This document shows positions 8,463 to 18,318 of a DNA stretch of 64,000 nucleotides, one piece after another. Position 1 is the first letter of the stretch. Every line of letters starts with the position of its first letter. A program made the position numbers and the translations under genes. Source of the stretch: Variovorax paradoxus EPS (GTDB lineage: Bacteria; Pseudomonadota; Gammaproteobacteria; Burkholderiales; Burkholderiaceae_C); contig NC_014931.1 in NCBI RefSeq assembly GCF_000184745.1, forward strand, positions 3,844,001-3,908,000, written 5' to 3'. Under the pieces are notes generated by a model that was not told the origin of the DNA, did no database searches, and saw only the letters and a list, made by a program, of their open reading frames with translations.

Positions 8463-11400
8463 ATGACATCCGTCTCCGGACAGAAGATCTTTCGCATCCG
8501 CCGCGACTACAACGCCTGGGTCGCGAACGAGACGCTGGAGGACTACGCGCTGCGCTACACGCCGCGCAGCTTTCGCAAGTGGTCCGAATTCCGGGTGGCC
8601 AACGCGGCGTTCGGCGCCACGTCGTTCCTCGCACTGGAGGCCATCGGGGGCGCCATCGCGCTGAGCTACGGCTTCTCGAACGCGCTGTGGGCGATCCTGG
8701 TGGTGGGGCTCATCACCTTTCTCACGGGCCTGCCGATCTCGTACTACGCGGCCCGGCACGGCGTGGACATGGATCTGCTCACCCGCGGCGCGGGCTTCGG
8801 CTACCTGGGCTCCACGCTCACCTCGCTGATCTACGCGAGCTTCACCTTCATCTTCTTCGCGCTGGAGGCGGCCATCCTCGCGCTGGCGCTGCAGATGTAC
8901 CTCGACTGGCCGCTGTGGCTGCTGTACCTCGTGTCGTCGATCGTGATCATTCCGCTGGTGGCGCGCGGCATCACGCTCATCTCGGGGCTGCAGCTTTGGA
9001 CGCAGCCGATCTGGATCGTTCTCTTCGTCTGCCCCTTCATCGCGGTGATGGTGAAGAAGCCCGAGCTGTATGCCGACTTCACCGGCCTCGTGGGCCGCAC
9101 CTCCGACAGCAGCGGCTTCGATCCGCTGATGTTCGGCGCGGCCGCCACCGTGGCCTTCTCGCTCGTGGTGCAGATCGGCGAGCAGGTCGACTACCTGCGC
9201 TTCCTGCCCGAGAAGACCGCCGCCAACCGCGGCCGCTGGTGGACCGCGGTGCTGGTCGCCGGGCCGGGCTGGATCGTGCCGGGCATGCTGAAGATGATGG
9301 GCGGCGCCTTTCTCGCGTTCCTCGCGCTGCAGCACGAGATACCGGCCGCGCATGCAATCGAGCCGACGCAGATGTACCTCACGGGGTTCTCGTACGTGCT
9401 GCGCGATCCGGCGTGGATCCTCGGCGTGACGGTGCTCTTCGTTGTCGTCTCGCAGATGAAGATCAACCTCACCAACGCCTATGCGGGGTCGCTTGCGTGG
9501 TCGAACTTCTTCGCGCGGCTCACGCACAGCCACCCGGGTCGCGTGGTGTGGCTGGTGTTCAACGTGGCCATCGCGATCCTGTTGATGGCGCTCGGCGTGT
9601 TCGCCGCGCTGGAACATGTGCTGGGCTTCTACAGCAACATCGCCATCGCCTGGGTCGGCGCGCTGGTGGCCGACCTCGTCATCAACAAGCCGCTGGGCTG
9701 GAGCCCGAAGACCATCGAGTTCAAGCGGGCGCACCTGTACGACATCAACCCCGTGGGCCTCGTCGCGATGCTGGTGGCAGCGGCGCTCGCGATGCTCGCG
9801 TACTCGGGCGCGCTCGGCCAATGGGCCAAGGCTTTTTCGCCCTTCATCGCGCTGGCCACGGCCATGGCGGTGTCGCCGCTGCTCGCGTGGAAGACGCGCG
9901 GCCGCTACTACCTCGCACGCACCGACATCGACCGCTGGGCGCCCGGCCAGAGCGTGAAGTGTTCGGTGTGCGACAACAGCTTCGAGTCGGAAGACATGGC
10001 GCACTGCCCGGCCTACAGCGCGCCGATCTGCTCGCTGTGCTGCACGCTCGAATCGCGCTGCCACGACCGCTGCAAGACCGACTCGCGCGCCGCCGAGCAG
10101 ATGAGCGGCTGGCTGCAGGCGCTGCTGCCGCCTGCGCTCTCCGCGCGGCTCAACTTCCGCGTCGCGCACTACCTGCTGGTCGCCACCTCGCTGATCGCGC
10201 TGCTGGCCACCGTGGTGGGCGTGGTTTATGCGCAGGAGGCCATCGCAGGCACCAGCGATCCGACCTTGTCCACGGCTTTCCTCAAGGTATTCGCGTTGCT
10301 CTCGGTCGTGGCAGCGGTGGCCGCATGGTGGGTGGTGCTGGGCAGCGAGAGCCGGCAGATGGCGCAGGAGGAATCGAACCGCCACAACAACCTGCTCGCG
10401 CTGGAAATCGAAGCTCACCGCCGCACCGACGCCGCATTGCAGACCGCCAAGGAAGCGGCCGAGGCGGCCAACCAGGCCAAGACGCGCTACGTTGCCGGCA
10501 TGACGCACGAGCTGCGCACGCCGCTCAACAGCATCCTGGGCTACTCGCAGATCCTGCTCAAGGGCGATGCGGCCGCACCGCCGCGCGAGGCGGTGCAGAC
10601 CATCCACCGCAGCGGCGAACACATGCTCGGCCTCATCGACGGCCTGCTCGACCTCGCGCGCATCGAGGCCGGCCGTCTTCAACTGGAGCCGGCGCCGCTC
10701 GCGCTGCCGGCCTTTCTCGACCAGTTGGTGCACATGGTGCGGCCGCAGGCGGAGAACAAGGGCCTGGCCTTCGTCTTCACGCACGCGGGTCAGTTGCCGG
10801 CCTGGGTGCATGCCGATGCCAAGTGGCTGCGGCAGATCCTCATCAACCTGCTGACGAACGCGGTGCGCTTCACCGACAGCGGCACCGTCACGCTGCATGT
10901 GGACGCGCGGCGCGAGGTGCTGCGCTTCGATGTGGTCGACACCGGCATCGGCGTCGCACCGCAGGACCACCTGCGCATCTTCGAGCCCTTCGAGCGCGGC
11001 GCCGCCGGGCGCCGGCGCGGCGAGCCGGGCACGGGGCTGGGCCTCACGATCACCGCGCTGCTGACCTCGCTGATGGGCGGCGAGCTGGTGCTGGCGCAGA
11101 CCTCGCCCGCGGGCAGCACCTTCAGCGTGCGCGTGTACCTGCGCGAGGTCGCCGACCCCGGCCCGCAAGCCAGGGGCGGTGCCTTGCGGCAGCCGGTGTC
11201 GGGCTACATCGGCGCGCGCCGCACGCTGCTCGTGGTGGACGACCAGCCCGTGCAGCGCCAGATGCTCGCCGGCATGCTGATGCCGCTGGGCTTCGAGGTG
11301 CGCGAGGCCGCGAGCGGCACCGAGTGCCTGGACAGCCTGCGCGAAGAGCTGCCTTCGGCGATCCTGCTCGACCTCACGATGGACGACATGGACGGCTGGC

Positions 11401-11861
11401 AGACCGCCACCTCGGTACGCGCCTCGGGCTTCAAGGACATCCCGATCATCATCGTCTCGGCCAACATGTTCGAGAACCAGACCGAGCGCCTGAACGCCGC
11501 GGGCTGCCAGGCCTTCGTCGGCAAGCCGGTGATCGAGTCGGAACTCATCGCCACGCTGGAGCGGCACCTGGGCCTCGAATGGCTGACGGCCAGCGACGCG
11601 ATACCCCCCGCAAGCGAAGAAGAAAGCGCGTTGCGTCCGCCGCAGCTCGTGCTTTCGGAAGACGACCGCGCCGAGCTGATGCGCCTCGTGCAGATGGGCC
11701 ACGTCCGCGGCCTGCAGACGGCCCTCGACCGGCTGGCCGCCGCATCGCCCGCCGCGGCCGCCACCTGCACCTGGCTGCGCGGCATGGTCACCCGCTTCGA
11801 CCTGGACAACCTCCGCAACGCACTGGCAGAAGATGCAGACACTCCCCTTGCCCAGCCATGA
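8463..11861 (+). CDS. NCS1-permease-like / hybrid sensor histidine kinase
   Basis: 1132 residues from the ATG at 8463. Residues about 20-490 form a twelve-segment permease resembling the NCS1 family (nucleobase, allantoin and hydantoin transporters), starting LEDYALRYTPRSFRKWSEF. A cysteine-rich zinc-site-like stretch follows at 500-540 (CSVCDN, then CPAY, CSLCC, CHDRC), then two more membrane segments near 568-625. The kinase has its H-box MTHELRTPLNSILGYSQ (His682), N-box near Asn795 and GTGLGLTI. A receiver with Asp970 (AILLDLTMDD) and a short helical tail complete it. It overlaps the response regulator by 29 bases and is divergent from urtA. The likely job is to sense a nitrogenous solute and signal to that regulator; the ligand is unknown. 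Confidence 0.85.
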   Translation: MTSVSGQKIFRIRRDYNAWVANETLEDYALRYTPRSFRKWSEFRVANAAFGATSFLALEAIGGAIALSYGFSNALWAILVVGLITFLTGLPISYYAARHGVDMDLLTRGAGFGYLGSTLTSLIYASFTFIFFALEAAILALALQMYLDWPLWLLYLVSSIVIIPLVARGITLISGLQLWTQPIWIVLFVCPFIAVMVKKPELYADFTGLVGRTSDSSGFDPLMFGAAATVAFSLVVQIGEQVDYLRFLPEKTAANRGRWWTAVLVAGPGWIVPGMLKMMGGAFLAFLALQHEIPAAHAIEPTQMYLTGFSYVLRDPAWILGVTVLFVVVSQMKINLTNAYAGSLAWSNFFARLTHSHPGRVVWLVFNVAIAILLMALGVFAALEHVLGFYSNIAIAWVGALVADLVINKPLGWSPKTIEFKRAHLYDINPVGLVAMLVAAALAMLAYSGALGQWAKAFSPFIALATAMAVSPLLAWKTRGRYYLARTDIDRWAPGQSVKCSVCDNSFESEDMAHCPAYSAPICSLCCTLESRCHDRCKTDSRAAEQMSGWLQALLPPALSARLNFRVAHYLLVATSLIALLATVVGVVYAQEAIAGTSDPTLSTAFLKVFALLSVVAAVAAWWVVLGSESRQMAQEESNRHNNLLALEIEAHRRTDAALQTAKEAAEAANQAKTRYVAGMTHELRTPLNSILGYSQILLKGDAAAPPREAVQTIHRSGEHMLGLIDGLLDLARIEAGRLQLEPAPLALPAFLDQLVHMVRPQAENKGLAFVFTHAGQLPAWVHADAKWLRQILINLLTNAVRFTDSGTVTLHVDARREVLRFDVVDTGIGVAPQDHLRIFEPFERGAAGRRRGEPGTGLGLTITALLTSLMGGELVLAQTSPAGSTFSVRVYLREVADPGPQARGGALRQPVSGYIGARRTLLVVDDQPVQRQMLAGMLMPLGFEVREAASGTECLDSLREELPSAILLDLTMDDMDGWQTATSVRASGFKDIPIIIVSANMFENQTERLNAAGCQAFVGKPVIESELIATLERHLGLEWLTASDAIPPASEEESALRPPQLVLSEDDRAELMRLVQMGHVRGLQTALDRLAAASPAAAATCTWLRGMVTRFDLDNLRNALAEDADTPLAQP

Positions 11862-12744
11862 ATCCGAGCGCCCCGTGGTGCTGGTGGTGGACGACGCCCC
11901 CAGCAGCCTGGGCATGCTGTGCGACACGCTGGAGGCCAGCGGCTACACCGTGCTGGTCGCCGCCGACGGCGAGGCCGCGCTGCAGCGGCTCGAGCTGGTG
12001 GTGCCCGATGCGATATTGCTAGATGGCCTGATGCCCGGCCTCTCGGGCTTCGAGACCTGCCGGCGCATCAAGGCCAACCCGGCGTGGGCGCACATCCCCG
12101 TGCTGTTCATGACGGGCCTTTCGGAAACCTCGCACGTGGTCGAAGGCTTCGAATGCGGCGGCGTCGACTACGTGGTGAAGCCGATCCGCGCGCAGGAGGT
12201 TCTGGCGCGGCTGCACACGCACGCGCGCAATGCCCGCATCACCCGCATGGCGCGCGATGCGGTCGATGTGGCCGGCATGGGCGTGGTGTTCGTCGACACG
12301 CGCGGGCGCATCGCGTGGCGCTCGCCGCAAGCGGCGCTGTGGCTGCACGCGCTCGAAGATCCGGTGTCGCCGGGGCTGCTGCCGCAGTCGCTCGAAGCGG
12401 CGCTCATGGCGGGCGCGGCGATCGTCATCGGCACGGCGACGGGCATGCGCCTGTCGGTGCGCAACCTGGGCGCGGCGGCGCTCGGCGAAACGATGCTGCT
12501 GTTCGCGATGCAGCGCGACGGCACCGCTGGCGCTTCGTCGGCGCGGCTGGCCGAAGCGGCGCTCACACCGCGCGAGACCGAGGTGCTGTCGTGGCTCGCC
12601 AAGGGCAAGACCAACCGCGATATCGGCGAGATCCTGGGCACCAGTCCGCGCACGGTGAACAAGCACCTGGAGCACATCTTCGAGAAGCTCGGCGTGGAGA
12701 CGCGCGCGGCGGCCGCGGCGCTCGCGAGCGGGCAGCTCGCCTAG
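11833..12744 (+). CDS. Response regulator, REC plus LuxR-type HTH
   Basis: 303 residues. The receiver occupies 14-130 with phosphoacceptor Asp64 (AILLDGLMPGL) and YVVKPI. A middle segment (130-230) resembles a small PAS-like sensor. The C-terminal LuxR/FixJ HTH is LTPRETEVLSWLAKGKTNRD and onward to about 295. It starts 29 bases inside the sensor kinase gene, so the pair is co-translated and almost certainly cognate. The natural target is the divergent urt-fmd operon, but that is inference. Confidence 0.9.
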   Translation: MQTLPLPSHESERPVVLVVDDAPSSLGMLCDTLEASGYTVLVAADGEAALQRLELVVPDAILLDGLMPGLSGFETCRRIKANPAWAHIPVLFMTGLSETSHVVEGFECGGVDYVVKPIRAQEVLARLHTHARNARITRMARDAVDVAGMGVVFVDTRGRIAWRSPQAALWLHALEDPVSPGLLPQSLEAALMAGAAIVIGTATGMRLSVRNLGAAALGETMLLFAMQRDGTAGASSARLAEAALTPRETEVLSWLAKGKTNRDIGEILGTSPRTVNKHLEHIFEKLGVETRAAAAALASGQLA

Positions 12745-12746
12745 GA

Positions 12747-12773
12747 GGGGGTGGGTACCTACCCCCGGGTTTT
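12747..12773 (+). terminator. Weak terminator after the two-component genes
   Basis: GGGGGT (12747-12752) can pair with ACCCCC (12761-12766), followed by gggtttt. It begins directly after the response regulator stop. The U run is short, so termination may be partial. Confidence 0.4.
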
Positions 12774-12831
12774 CCGGTCATTGAATGCACCCGTTTTGCT
12801 CTGCAGAATGAATGCATCACCGGAGAAAAAA

Positions 12832-13611
12832 ATGCTCTCGAAACTGCGGCCGTTTTCCTCCCCTTCCCTCTCCCCCGAAGATGCCTATCGGCAGAAGTTT
12901 CTCGACAACACCGACGAGAACCTCTTCATGGGTTCGTTCGAGAGCTTCGCGGATGCCGAAGCCAATGCGCCGGCTTCCAAGGCCGTGGGCTATGACCACG
13001 CCGAGGCGGCCGGCCTCTACAGCCCGCAGATCTATTTCTACGACTACCCGGGCCTGTTCTGGCTGGGACGCTCGATCGATGCGGGCCTCACGCGCGTGTT
13101 CGATCTCGGCGGCCACATCGGCATCAAGTACTACGCGTTCCGCCGCGTGCTGAGCTACCCCGACAGCCTGCGCTGGACCGTGTGCGACGTGCCCAGCGTC
13201 ATCGAGCAAGGCCGCGCCACCGCCGCGCAGCGCGAGGTGAGCGGCCAGCTCGCCTTCACCACCGACTACCGCGACGCCAGCGGCTGCGACGTGCTGTATG
13301 CCTCGGGCAGCCTGCAGTACCTACCGGTGCGCATCGACGGCATCCTCTCGTCGCTGGCCGTGAAGCCGCGACGCATCGTGCTGAACACGACGGCCGTGCA
13401 CCCCGAACGCACGCTCTACACGCTCAACAGCATCGGCGTGGCCGTATGCCCCTACCGCATCGAGCACCACGAGGGGCTGCTCGCGACCCTGACGCAAGCG
13501 GGCTACAAGCGGCGCGACGTGTGGCGCAACGAAGGCAAGCCGATCGAGGTGCCCTTTGTGAGCGGCGGCGATCTTCCCTATTACGCGGGGTGCTGTTTCG
13601 ACCTGGCCTGA
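12832..13611 (+). CDS. TIGR04325-type SAM-dependent methyltransferase
   Basis: 259 residues. The start at 12832 is chosen for the CGGAG element six bases upstream; an in-frame ATG at 12808 lacks one. The sequence DENLFMGSFESFADAEANAP and the Rossmann motif RVFDLGGHIGIKYYAF resemble the TIGR04325 group of putative methyltransferases, often found near sugar or glycan genes in betaproteobacteria. The product and acceptor are unknown. It stands alone here with no glycan genes beside it. Confidence 0.75.
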   Translation: MLSKLRPFSSPSLSPEDAYRQKFLDNTDENLFMGSFESFADAEANAPASKAVGYDHAEAAGLYSPQIYFYDYPGLFWLGRSIDAGLTRVFDLGGHIGIKYYAFRRVLSYPDSLRWTVCDVPSVIEQGRATAAQREVSGQLAFTTDYRDASGCDVLYASGSLQYLPVRIDGILSSLAVKPRRIVLNTTAVHPERTLYTLNSIGVAVCPYRIEHHEGLLATLTQAGYKRRDVWRNEGKPIEVPFVSGGDLPYYAGCCFDLA

Positions 13612-13644
13612 GGGGCATCCGGCAAGCGAGGAAGGCAATGCACC

Positions 13645-14076
13645 TCAGACCGCGAACAGCGAATCCAGGTTCGCGAACGACTTCATCTCGATCGCATTGC
13701 CCGAGGGGTCGAGAAAGAACATCGTCGCCTGCTCGCCCGGCTCGCCCTTGAAGCGGATGTAAGGCTCGATCACGAACTTCGTGCTGCGCGCGACGAGCTT
13801 GTCGGCCATGGCCTGCCATTTGTCCATCGGCAGGATCGCGCCGAAGTGGCGCACGGGCACATCGTGGCCGTCCACCGCGCTCAGGGCCTTGTGGCCGCAC
13901 TCGTCGGGCGCGAGGTGCGCCACGATCTGGTGCCCGTAGAAATCGAAATCCACCCACTGCGACGCACTGCGCCCTTCAGGACATCCGAGCAGCTCGCCGT
14001 AGAACGCGCGGGCTTCGGCGATGTCGCGAACGGGGAAAGCCAGGTGAAAAGGAATGCGTGTGTCGTGGGTGCTCAT
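13645..14076 (-). CDS. VOC-fold (glyoxalase-like) protein
   Basis: 143 residues from ATG 14076 ([20 protein letters not shown]). It is a single vicinal-oxygen-chelate domain with paired beta-alpha-beta modules: [20 protein letters not shown] and [16 protein letters not shown]. The histidine near residue 11 and the glutamate in NAIEMKSF could bind a metal. Substrate unknown; members include dioxygenase-like and lyase-like enzymes. It is divergent from the LysR gene at 14198, a layout that usually means the LysR protein controls it. Confidence 0.82.
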   Translation of the reverse strand: MSTHDTRIPFHLAFPVRDIAEARAFYGELLGCPEGRSASQWVDFDFYGHQIVAHLAPDECGHKALSAVDGHDVPVRHFGAILPMDKWQAMADKLVARSTKFVIEPYIRFKGEPGEQATMFFLDPSGNAIEMKSFANLDSLFAV

Positions 14077-14197
14077 GGGATTCGCCGGATTGGTGCTCAG
14101 TGGAGGAGGTCGAAATACCCGGACTTTAGGCAACGACCCTCATAGGCGAAAGCGATATATTTCTTCGCTGAGTCCCGATAATTTTGATGAGTCAGAC

Positions 14198-15109
14198 ATG
14201 ATCAACGAACTCCAGACCTTCATCACCGTCTGCCGCCACGGCACCTTTGCGGCAGCGGGCGAACGCATCGGCCTCACGCAATCGGCGGTCAGCAGCCAGA
14301 TCAAGCGGCTCGAAGAGAGCCTGGGCTTCGCGCTCTTCGACAGGACGGGACGCTCCGCCACCCTGAATGCCGCAGGGGAGACGACGCTGGCGCGCGCCGA
14401 GGAAATCTGCGCCCTCTACGCAAAGCTCGGCGACCTGCCCGACGACGCCGCGAACCGCGGGCTGCTGCGCATCGGCGCCATCGCCTCGGCGCAGCCGACG
14501 CTGGTGGCGCGTGCGCTCGCCCGGCTGCGGCAAAGCCTGCCGCTGCTGCGGGTGCATGTCTCGCCCGGCGTGTCGATGCGGCTCATGGACGACCTGGATG
14601 CCGGCAGCATCGATGCGGCCGTGATCATCCGGCCGCCCTTCGGCCTTCTTCCCGAACTGGCGTGGCAGCCGCTGGTGCAGGAGCCCTACGTGCTGATCGT
14701 GCCGGCGGGCATGCCCGCAAGGAAGGATTGGCGCACCCTGCTGCAGGAGCAACCGTTCCTGCGCTACGACCGCGCCTCGTTCGGCGGGCGGATGGTCGAG
14801 CGCTTCCTTCGGCGCGAAGGGCTGCAGGTCAGCGACTCCGTCGAGGTGGACGAGATTCCTGCCCTCATCCATCTCGCGGCGAAGGGGCTGGGCGTCGGCC
14901 TCGTTCCCTTGGTCGAGGCGCACCTGCCGCTGCCGCCCGGCGTTCGCGCGCTGCCGCTCGGCGAGCACACATTCCATCGCGAAGTCGGCCTGCTCCAGCG
15001 CAAGCCGCGAGGCGGGTCGCCGGTGGTCGCGCAGCTGGCGCAGTGCCTGGAGGAAGCAGCGAAAGTGCCCCGGGCGAGAGGGTCTGGAAGGCCCGCCACT
15101 CGGTATTAA
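14198..15109 (+). CDS. LysR-family transcriptional regulator
   Basis: 303 residues from ATG 14198 (MINELQTFITVCRHGTFAAA). The winged HTH contains RIGLTQSAVSSQIKRLEESL, and the effector-binding domain fills the rest. Length and layout are standard. The 121-base gap to the divergent VOC gene is the expected operator region; the effector is unknown. Confidence 0.92.
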   Translation: MINELQTFITVCRHGTFAAAGERIGLTQSAVSSQIKRLEESLGFALFDRTGRSATLNAAGETTLARAEEICALYAKLGDLPDDAANRGLLRIGAIASAQPTLVARALARLRQSLPLLRVHVSPGVSMRLMDDLDAGSIDAAVIIRPPFGLLPELAWQPLVQEPYVLIVPAGMPARKDWRTLLQEQPFLRYDRASFGGRMVERFLRREGLQVSDSVEVDEIPALIHLAAKGLGVGLVPLVEAHLPLPPGVRALPLGEHTFHREVGLLQRKPRGGSPVVAQLAQCLEEAAKVPRARGSGRPATRY

Positions 15110-15209
15110 CCATTAATGCGATGAAGGCTGACTGACAGCCCCGGCTTCTACGATGGCAACTGCGGGCAGCACGGCACCGGGCTGCCGCCCTCTTTTTCCA
15201 GGAGACATC

Positions 15210-16028
15210 GTGAAGCCCCTTTCCCCCCTCTTCTCTCTCACCCGCCGCGCCGCGCTTCCACTCGTCGCGGCCCTCGTTCTCGCCGGCTGCGGCACTGTCG
15301 GCAACAACAAGCCGGCCACCGACGACATCCACGTCATGACCTCCGGCGGCTTCACCGCGGCCTACAACGACCTGCGTCCCGAGTTCGAGCGCAGCAGCGG
15401 ACGCTCGGTGAAGACGGCGTACGGCGCCTCGATGGGCAACGCGCAGGACTCGATCCCGAGCCGCCTCGCGCGCAACGAGCCGGCCGACGTGGTGATCCTC
15501 GCGCGCCCCGCCCTCGACGACCTCGTCGCCAAGGGCAAGGTGGTGCCGGGCAGCCAGGTCGACCTCGTGCGCTCGGCCATCGGCTTCGCGGTGCGCAAGG
15601 GCGCGCCCAAGCCGGACATCAGCACCGTCGATGCGCTCAAGCGCACGCTGATCGCGGCGCCGTCGATCGCCTATTCGGCAAGCGCGAGCGGCACCTACTA
15701 CGAGACCGAGCTGCTCAAGAAGCTCGGCATCGAAGACCAGGTCAAGCCCAAGAGCAAGCGCATCCTGAGCGAGCGCGTCGGCACCATCGTCGCGCGCGGC
15801 GATGCGGCGCTCGGCCTGCAGCAGGTGAGCGAGCTGCTGCCGATCGCCGGCATCGACTACATCGGCCCGCTGCCCGCCGAGGTGCAGCAGAACACCGTGT
15901 TCTCGGCCGGCATCGCCACCGCATCGAAGCAGCCCGAGGCGGCGCGGCAGTTGATCCGCTACCTGAACTCGCCGGCCGCCGCGCCCACCATCGCCAAGAC
16001 CGGCCTGGAGCCGCTTACGGCACGCTGA
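15210..16028 (+). CDS. Extracellular solute-binding lipoprotein (molybdate-binding-like fold)
   Basis: 272 residues from GTG 15210, with AGGAGA five bases upstream. The N-terminus carries a lipoprotein signal (PLVAALVLAGC). The body resembles the PBP2 proteins of the ModA/sulfate type: HVMTSGGFTAAYNDLRPEFE, and ARPALDDLVAKGKVV. No ABC permease or ATPase is adjacent, so it is an orphan binding protein and its ligand cannot be assigned. An anion or a small organic acid is possible. Confidence 0.82.
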   Translation: MKPLSPLFSLTRRAALPLVAALVLAGCGTVGNNKPATDDIHVMTSGGFTAAYNDLRPEFERSSGRSVKTAYGASMGNAQDSIPSRLARNEPADVVILARPALDDLVAKGKVVPGSQVDLVRSAIGFAVRKGAPKPDISTVDALKRTLIAAPSIAYSASASGTYYETELLKKLGIEDQVKPKSKRILSERVGTIVARGDAALGLQQVSELLPIAGIDYIGPLPAEVQQNTVFSAGIATASKQPEAARQLIRYLNSPAAAPTIAKTGLEPLTAR

Positions 16029-16059
16029 GCCTGCCGCCCCGGCGGCGCTCGCTCGCTAG

Positions 16060-18318
16060 CTAGCGCGACTCGATCAGCGCCTTCACCCGCCGCGCGAGCA
16101 CATCCATCTCGAACGGCTTGGTCATCACATGCATGCCGCGGTCGAGATGGCCGTGGCTCAGCACCGCGTTCTCCGCGTAGCCGGTGATGAACAGCACCTT
16201 GAGCCCCGGGCGCGCGGTGCGCGCCGCATCGGCGACCTGCCGGCCGTTCATGCCGCCGGGCAGGCCCACGTCGCTCACCAGCAGGTCGATGCGCTGGCGC
16301 GGCGACTGCAGGATGCGCAGCGCGCCCGCGCCGTCGGCGGCCTCCAGCGTGGCGTAGCCGAGGCCCCGCATCACCTCCACGATGATCATGCGCAGCGCGG
16401 GCTCGTCGTCCACCACCAGCACCGTGTCACCCTGGTCGGCGCGCGGGGCCAGCGTGGCTTCCACCGGTTCGCTCGCGGCCTCTTCCTGCTCGTCGTGGCG
16501 CGGCAGGTAGAGGCTGACCGACGTGCCCTTGCCCAGTTCCGAATAGATGCGCACCTGCCCGCCCGACTGTTTGGCGAAGCCGTAGATCATCGACAGGCCC
16601 AGGCCCGTGCCCATGCCGATCGGCTTGGTCGTGAAGAAGGGATCGAAGGCCCGCGCCACCACTTCGGGCGTCATGCCCACGCCGTTGTCGCTGACGGTGA
16701 GCGACACGTACTGGCCGGTGGGCATGTCGCGCTCCTGCGCGGTGCGCACATCGACCCAGCGGTTGGCGGTCTCGATCACCAGCTTGCCGCCCTCGGGCAT
16801 GGCGTCGCGCGCGTTGATGCACAGGTTGAGCAGCGCGTTCTCGAGTTGGCTCGGATCGGCATGCACGTTCCACAGGCCCACCGCCGCGACCACCTCCAGC
16901 GAAATCTGCGGGCCGAGCGTGCGGCGCAGCAGCTCTTCCATGTCCGAGACCAGCCGGTTGGCATTCAGCGGCTTGGGCTCCAGCGTCTGCCGCCGCGAGA
17001 ACGCCAGCAGTCGGTGCGTGAGCGCCGCCGCGCGCTTGACCGCGCCCTGCGCCACGCCGATGTAGCGCTCCATCTCGGCCGGCTTGCCATCGAGCCCGCG
17101 CCGGCGCATGAGCTCCAGGCTGCCGCTGATGGCGGCCAACAGGTTGTTGAAGTCGTGCGCGAGCCCGCCGGTGAGCTGGCCCACGGCTTCGAGCTTCTGG
17201 CTCTGGCGCAGTTGCTCGCGCGCAGCCTCCAGCTCGGCGGCGCGCTCCTCGACCTGCCGCTCCAGCGACTCGGCAAAGGCCTGCAGTTCGATCTGCGCCT
17301 CGCGCCGCGCGATGGCCGAGCGCACCCGGTCGCCGGTCTCGCGCACGAAGTCGAGTTCGTCGCGCGTCCACTCGCGCGCCTGCCCATGGTTGAGGTACAG
17401 CAGCCCCACCAGCCCGCCGCGCTCGGTGAGCGGCATATTGACCACCGCGCGCGCGGTGATGGCGTCCAGCGCATCGGCGTTGTCGCGGGTGCGCGGGTCG
17501 AGCCGCGCATCGGCGAAGGCCACCGTCACGCCGCGCAGCAGGTCCTCGATGTAGGAGCCGTAGTCGCGAAAGTGCAGCAGCCCCGCGAGACTGGCGACAC
17601 CGGGCGCGGTCCAGTCGCGGTCGATCGAGATCGTCTCGGCCGCCTTGTCCACCAGGCCGTAGCCCGAGCGGTCCACGCCCAATCGCTGGCCCAGCATGGC
17701 CGAGGCCACGTAGGCGATCTCGGCGGGGTCGTCGATGTCGCGGATGCGGTCGCCCAGTTCCATGAGCGCAAGGCGCCGCGACTCCGCCTCGCGGAAAGTC
17801 TCGTTGGCCACCTGCAGCTGGAACTCGGCCACGCGCTTGGCGCGCCGGTCGGCCGCCTCCTTCAAGGCGCGTTCCAGCACCACCGGCAGCCGCGCGAGGC
17901 GCCCCTTGCTCACATAGTCGGTCGCGCCGCGCTTGAGCAACTCGACCGCGTTGTCCTCGCCGATCACGCCCGACACGAAAACGAAGGGCGTCTCGGGCGC
18001 CACCCGCTGCGCGATCGCCAGCGCCTCCGCACCGGAGAAGCCGGGCAGTTCGTAGTCCGACAGGATCAGCGCATGGCTGCGCTCGCCCAGCGCCGCGACG
18101 AAGCCGCTCTCGTCGCGCACCACATGCGTCCGCGCCTGCGGCAGCGCGGCGGAAAGGGCCTCGCCCAGGAGTTCGACGTCGAAGCGCGAGTCCTCCAGGA
18201 TCAGGACGTCGATCGGTACGGGCGCCGCGGCGCCGGCTGCATCCGGGGCGTTCACCGCGTCCGCCATGTTCGCCATGTCCATATCGTCCAGCACGCTCGC
18301 GACGCCCGGCCTATTCAT
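16060..18318 (-). CDS. Hybrid histidine kinase REC-GAF-HK-REC
   Basis: 752 residues. Order: an N-terminal receiver (about 36-155, Asp88 in [12 protein letters not shown]), a GAF domain (about 190-340), a coiled coil (340-380), a HisKA/HATPase core with H-box [11 protein letters not shown] (His388) and [11 protein letters not shown], and a C-terminal receiver (about 630-750, [11 protein letters not shown]). The HDFNN box belongs to the HWE-like/ntrB-like class often found in blue- or red-light modules. Its ATG overlaps the stop of the upstream receiver gene by 8 bases, so it is the fourth product of the heme oxygenase-phytochrome operon and probably acts downstream in that relay. Confidence 0.9.
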   Translation of the reverse strand: MNRPGVASVLDDMDMANMADAVNAPDAAGAAAPVPIDVLILEDSRFDVELLGEALSAALPQARTHVVRDESGFVAALGERSHALILSDYELPGFSGAEALAIAQRVAPETPFVFVSGVIGEDNAVELLKRGATDYVSKGRLARLPVVLERALKEAADRRAKRVAEFQLQVANETFREAESRRLALMELGDRIRDIDDPAEIAYVASAMLGQRLGVDRSGYGLVDKAAETISIDRDWTAPGVASLAGLLHFRDYGSYIEDLLRGVTVAFADARLDPRTRDNADALDAITARAVVNMPLTERGGLVGLLYLNHGQAREWTRDELDFVRETGDRVRSAIARREAQIELQAFAESLERQVEERAAELEAAREQLRQSQKLEAVGQLTGGLAHDFNNLLAAISGSLELMRRRGLDGKPAEMERYIGVAQGAVKRAAALTHRLLAFSRRQTLEPKPLNANRLVSDMEELLRRTLGPQISLEVVAAVGLWNVHADPSQLENALLNLCINARDAMPEGGKLVIETANRWVDVRTAQERDMPTGQYVSLTVSDNGVGMTPEVVARAFDPFFTTKPIGMGTGLGLSMIYGFAKQSGGQVRIYSELGKGTSVSLYLPRHDEQEEAASEPVEATLAPRADQGDTVLVVDDEPALRMIIVEVMRGLGYATLEAADGAGALRILQSPRQRIDLLVSDVGLPGGMNGRQVADAARTARPGLKVLFITGYAENAVLSHGHLDRGMHVMTKPFEMDVLARRVKALIESR

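Noticed and set aside
8343..11927. A 1194-codon frame opposite the sensor kinase
   Set aside because: Shadow frame with biased composition and no domain; the plus-strand kinase is unambiguous.
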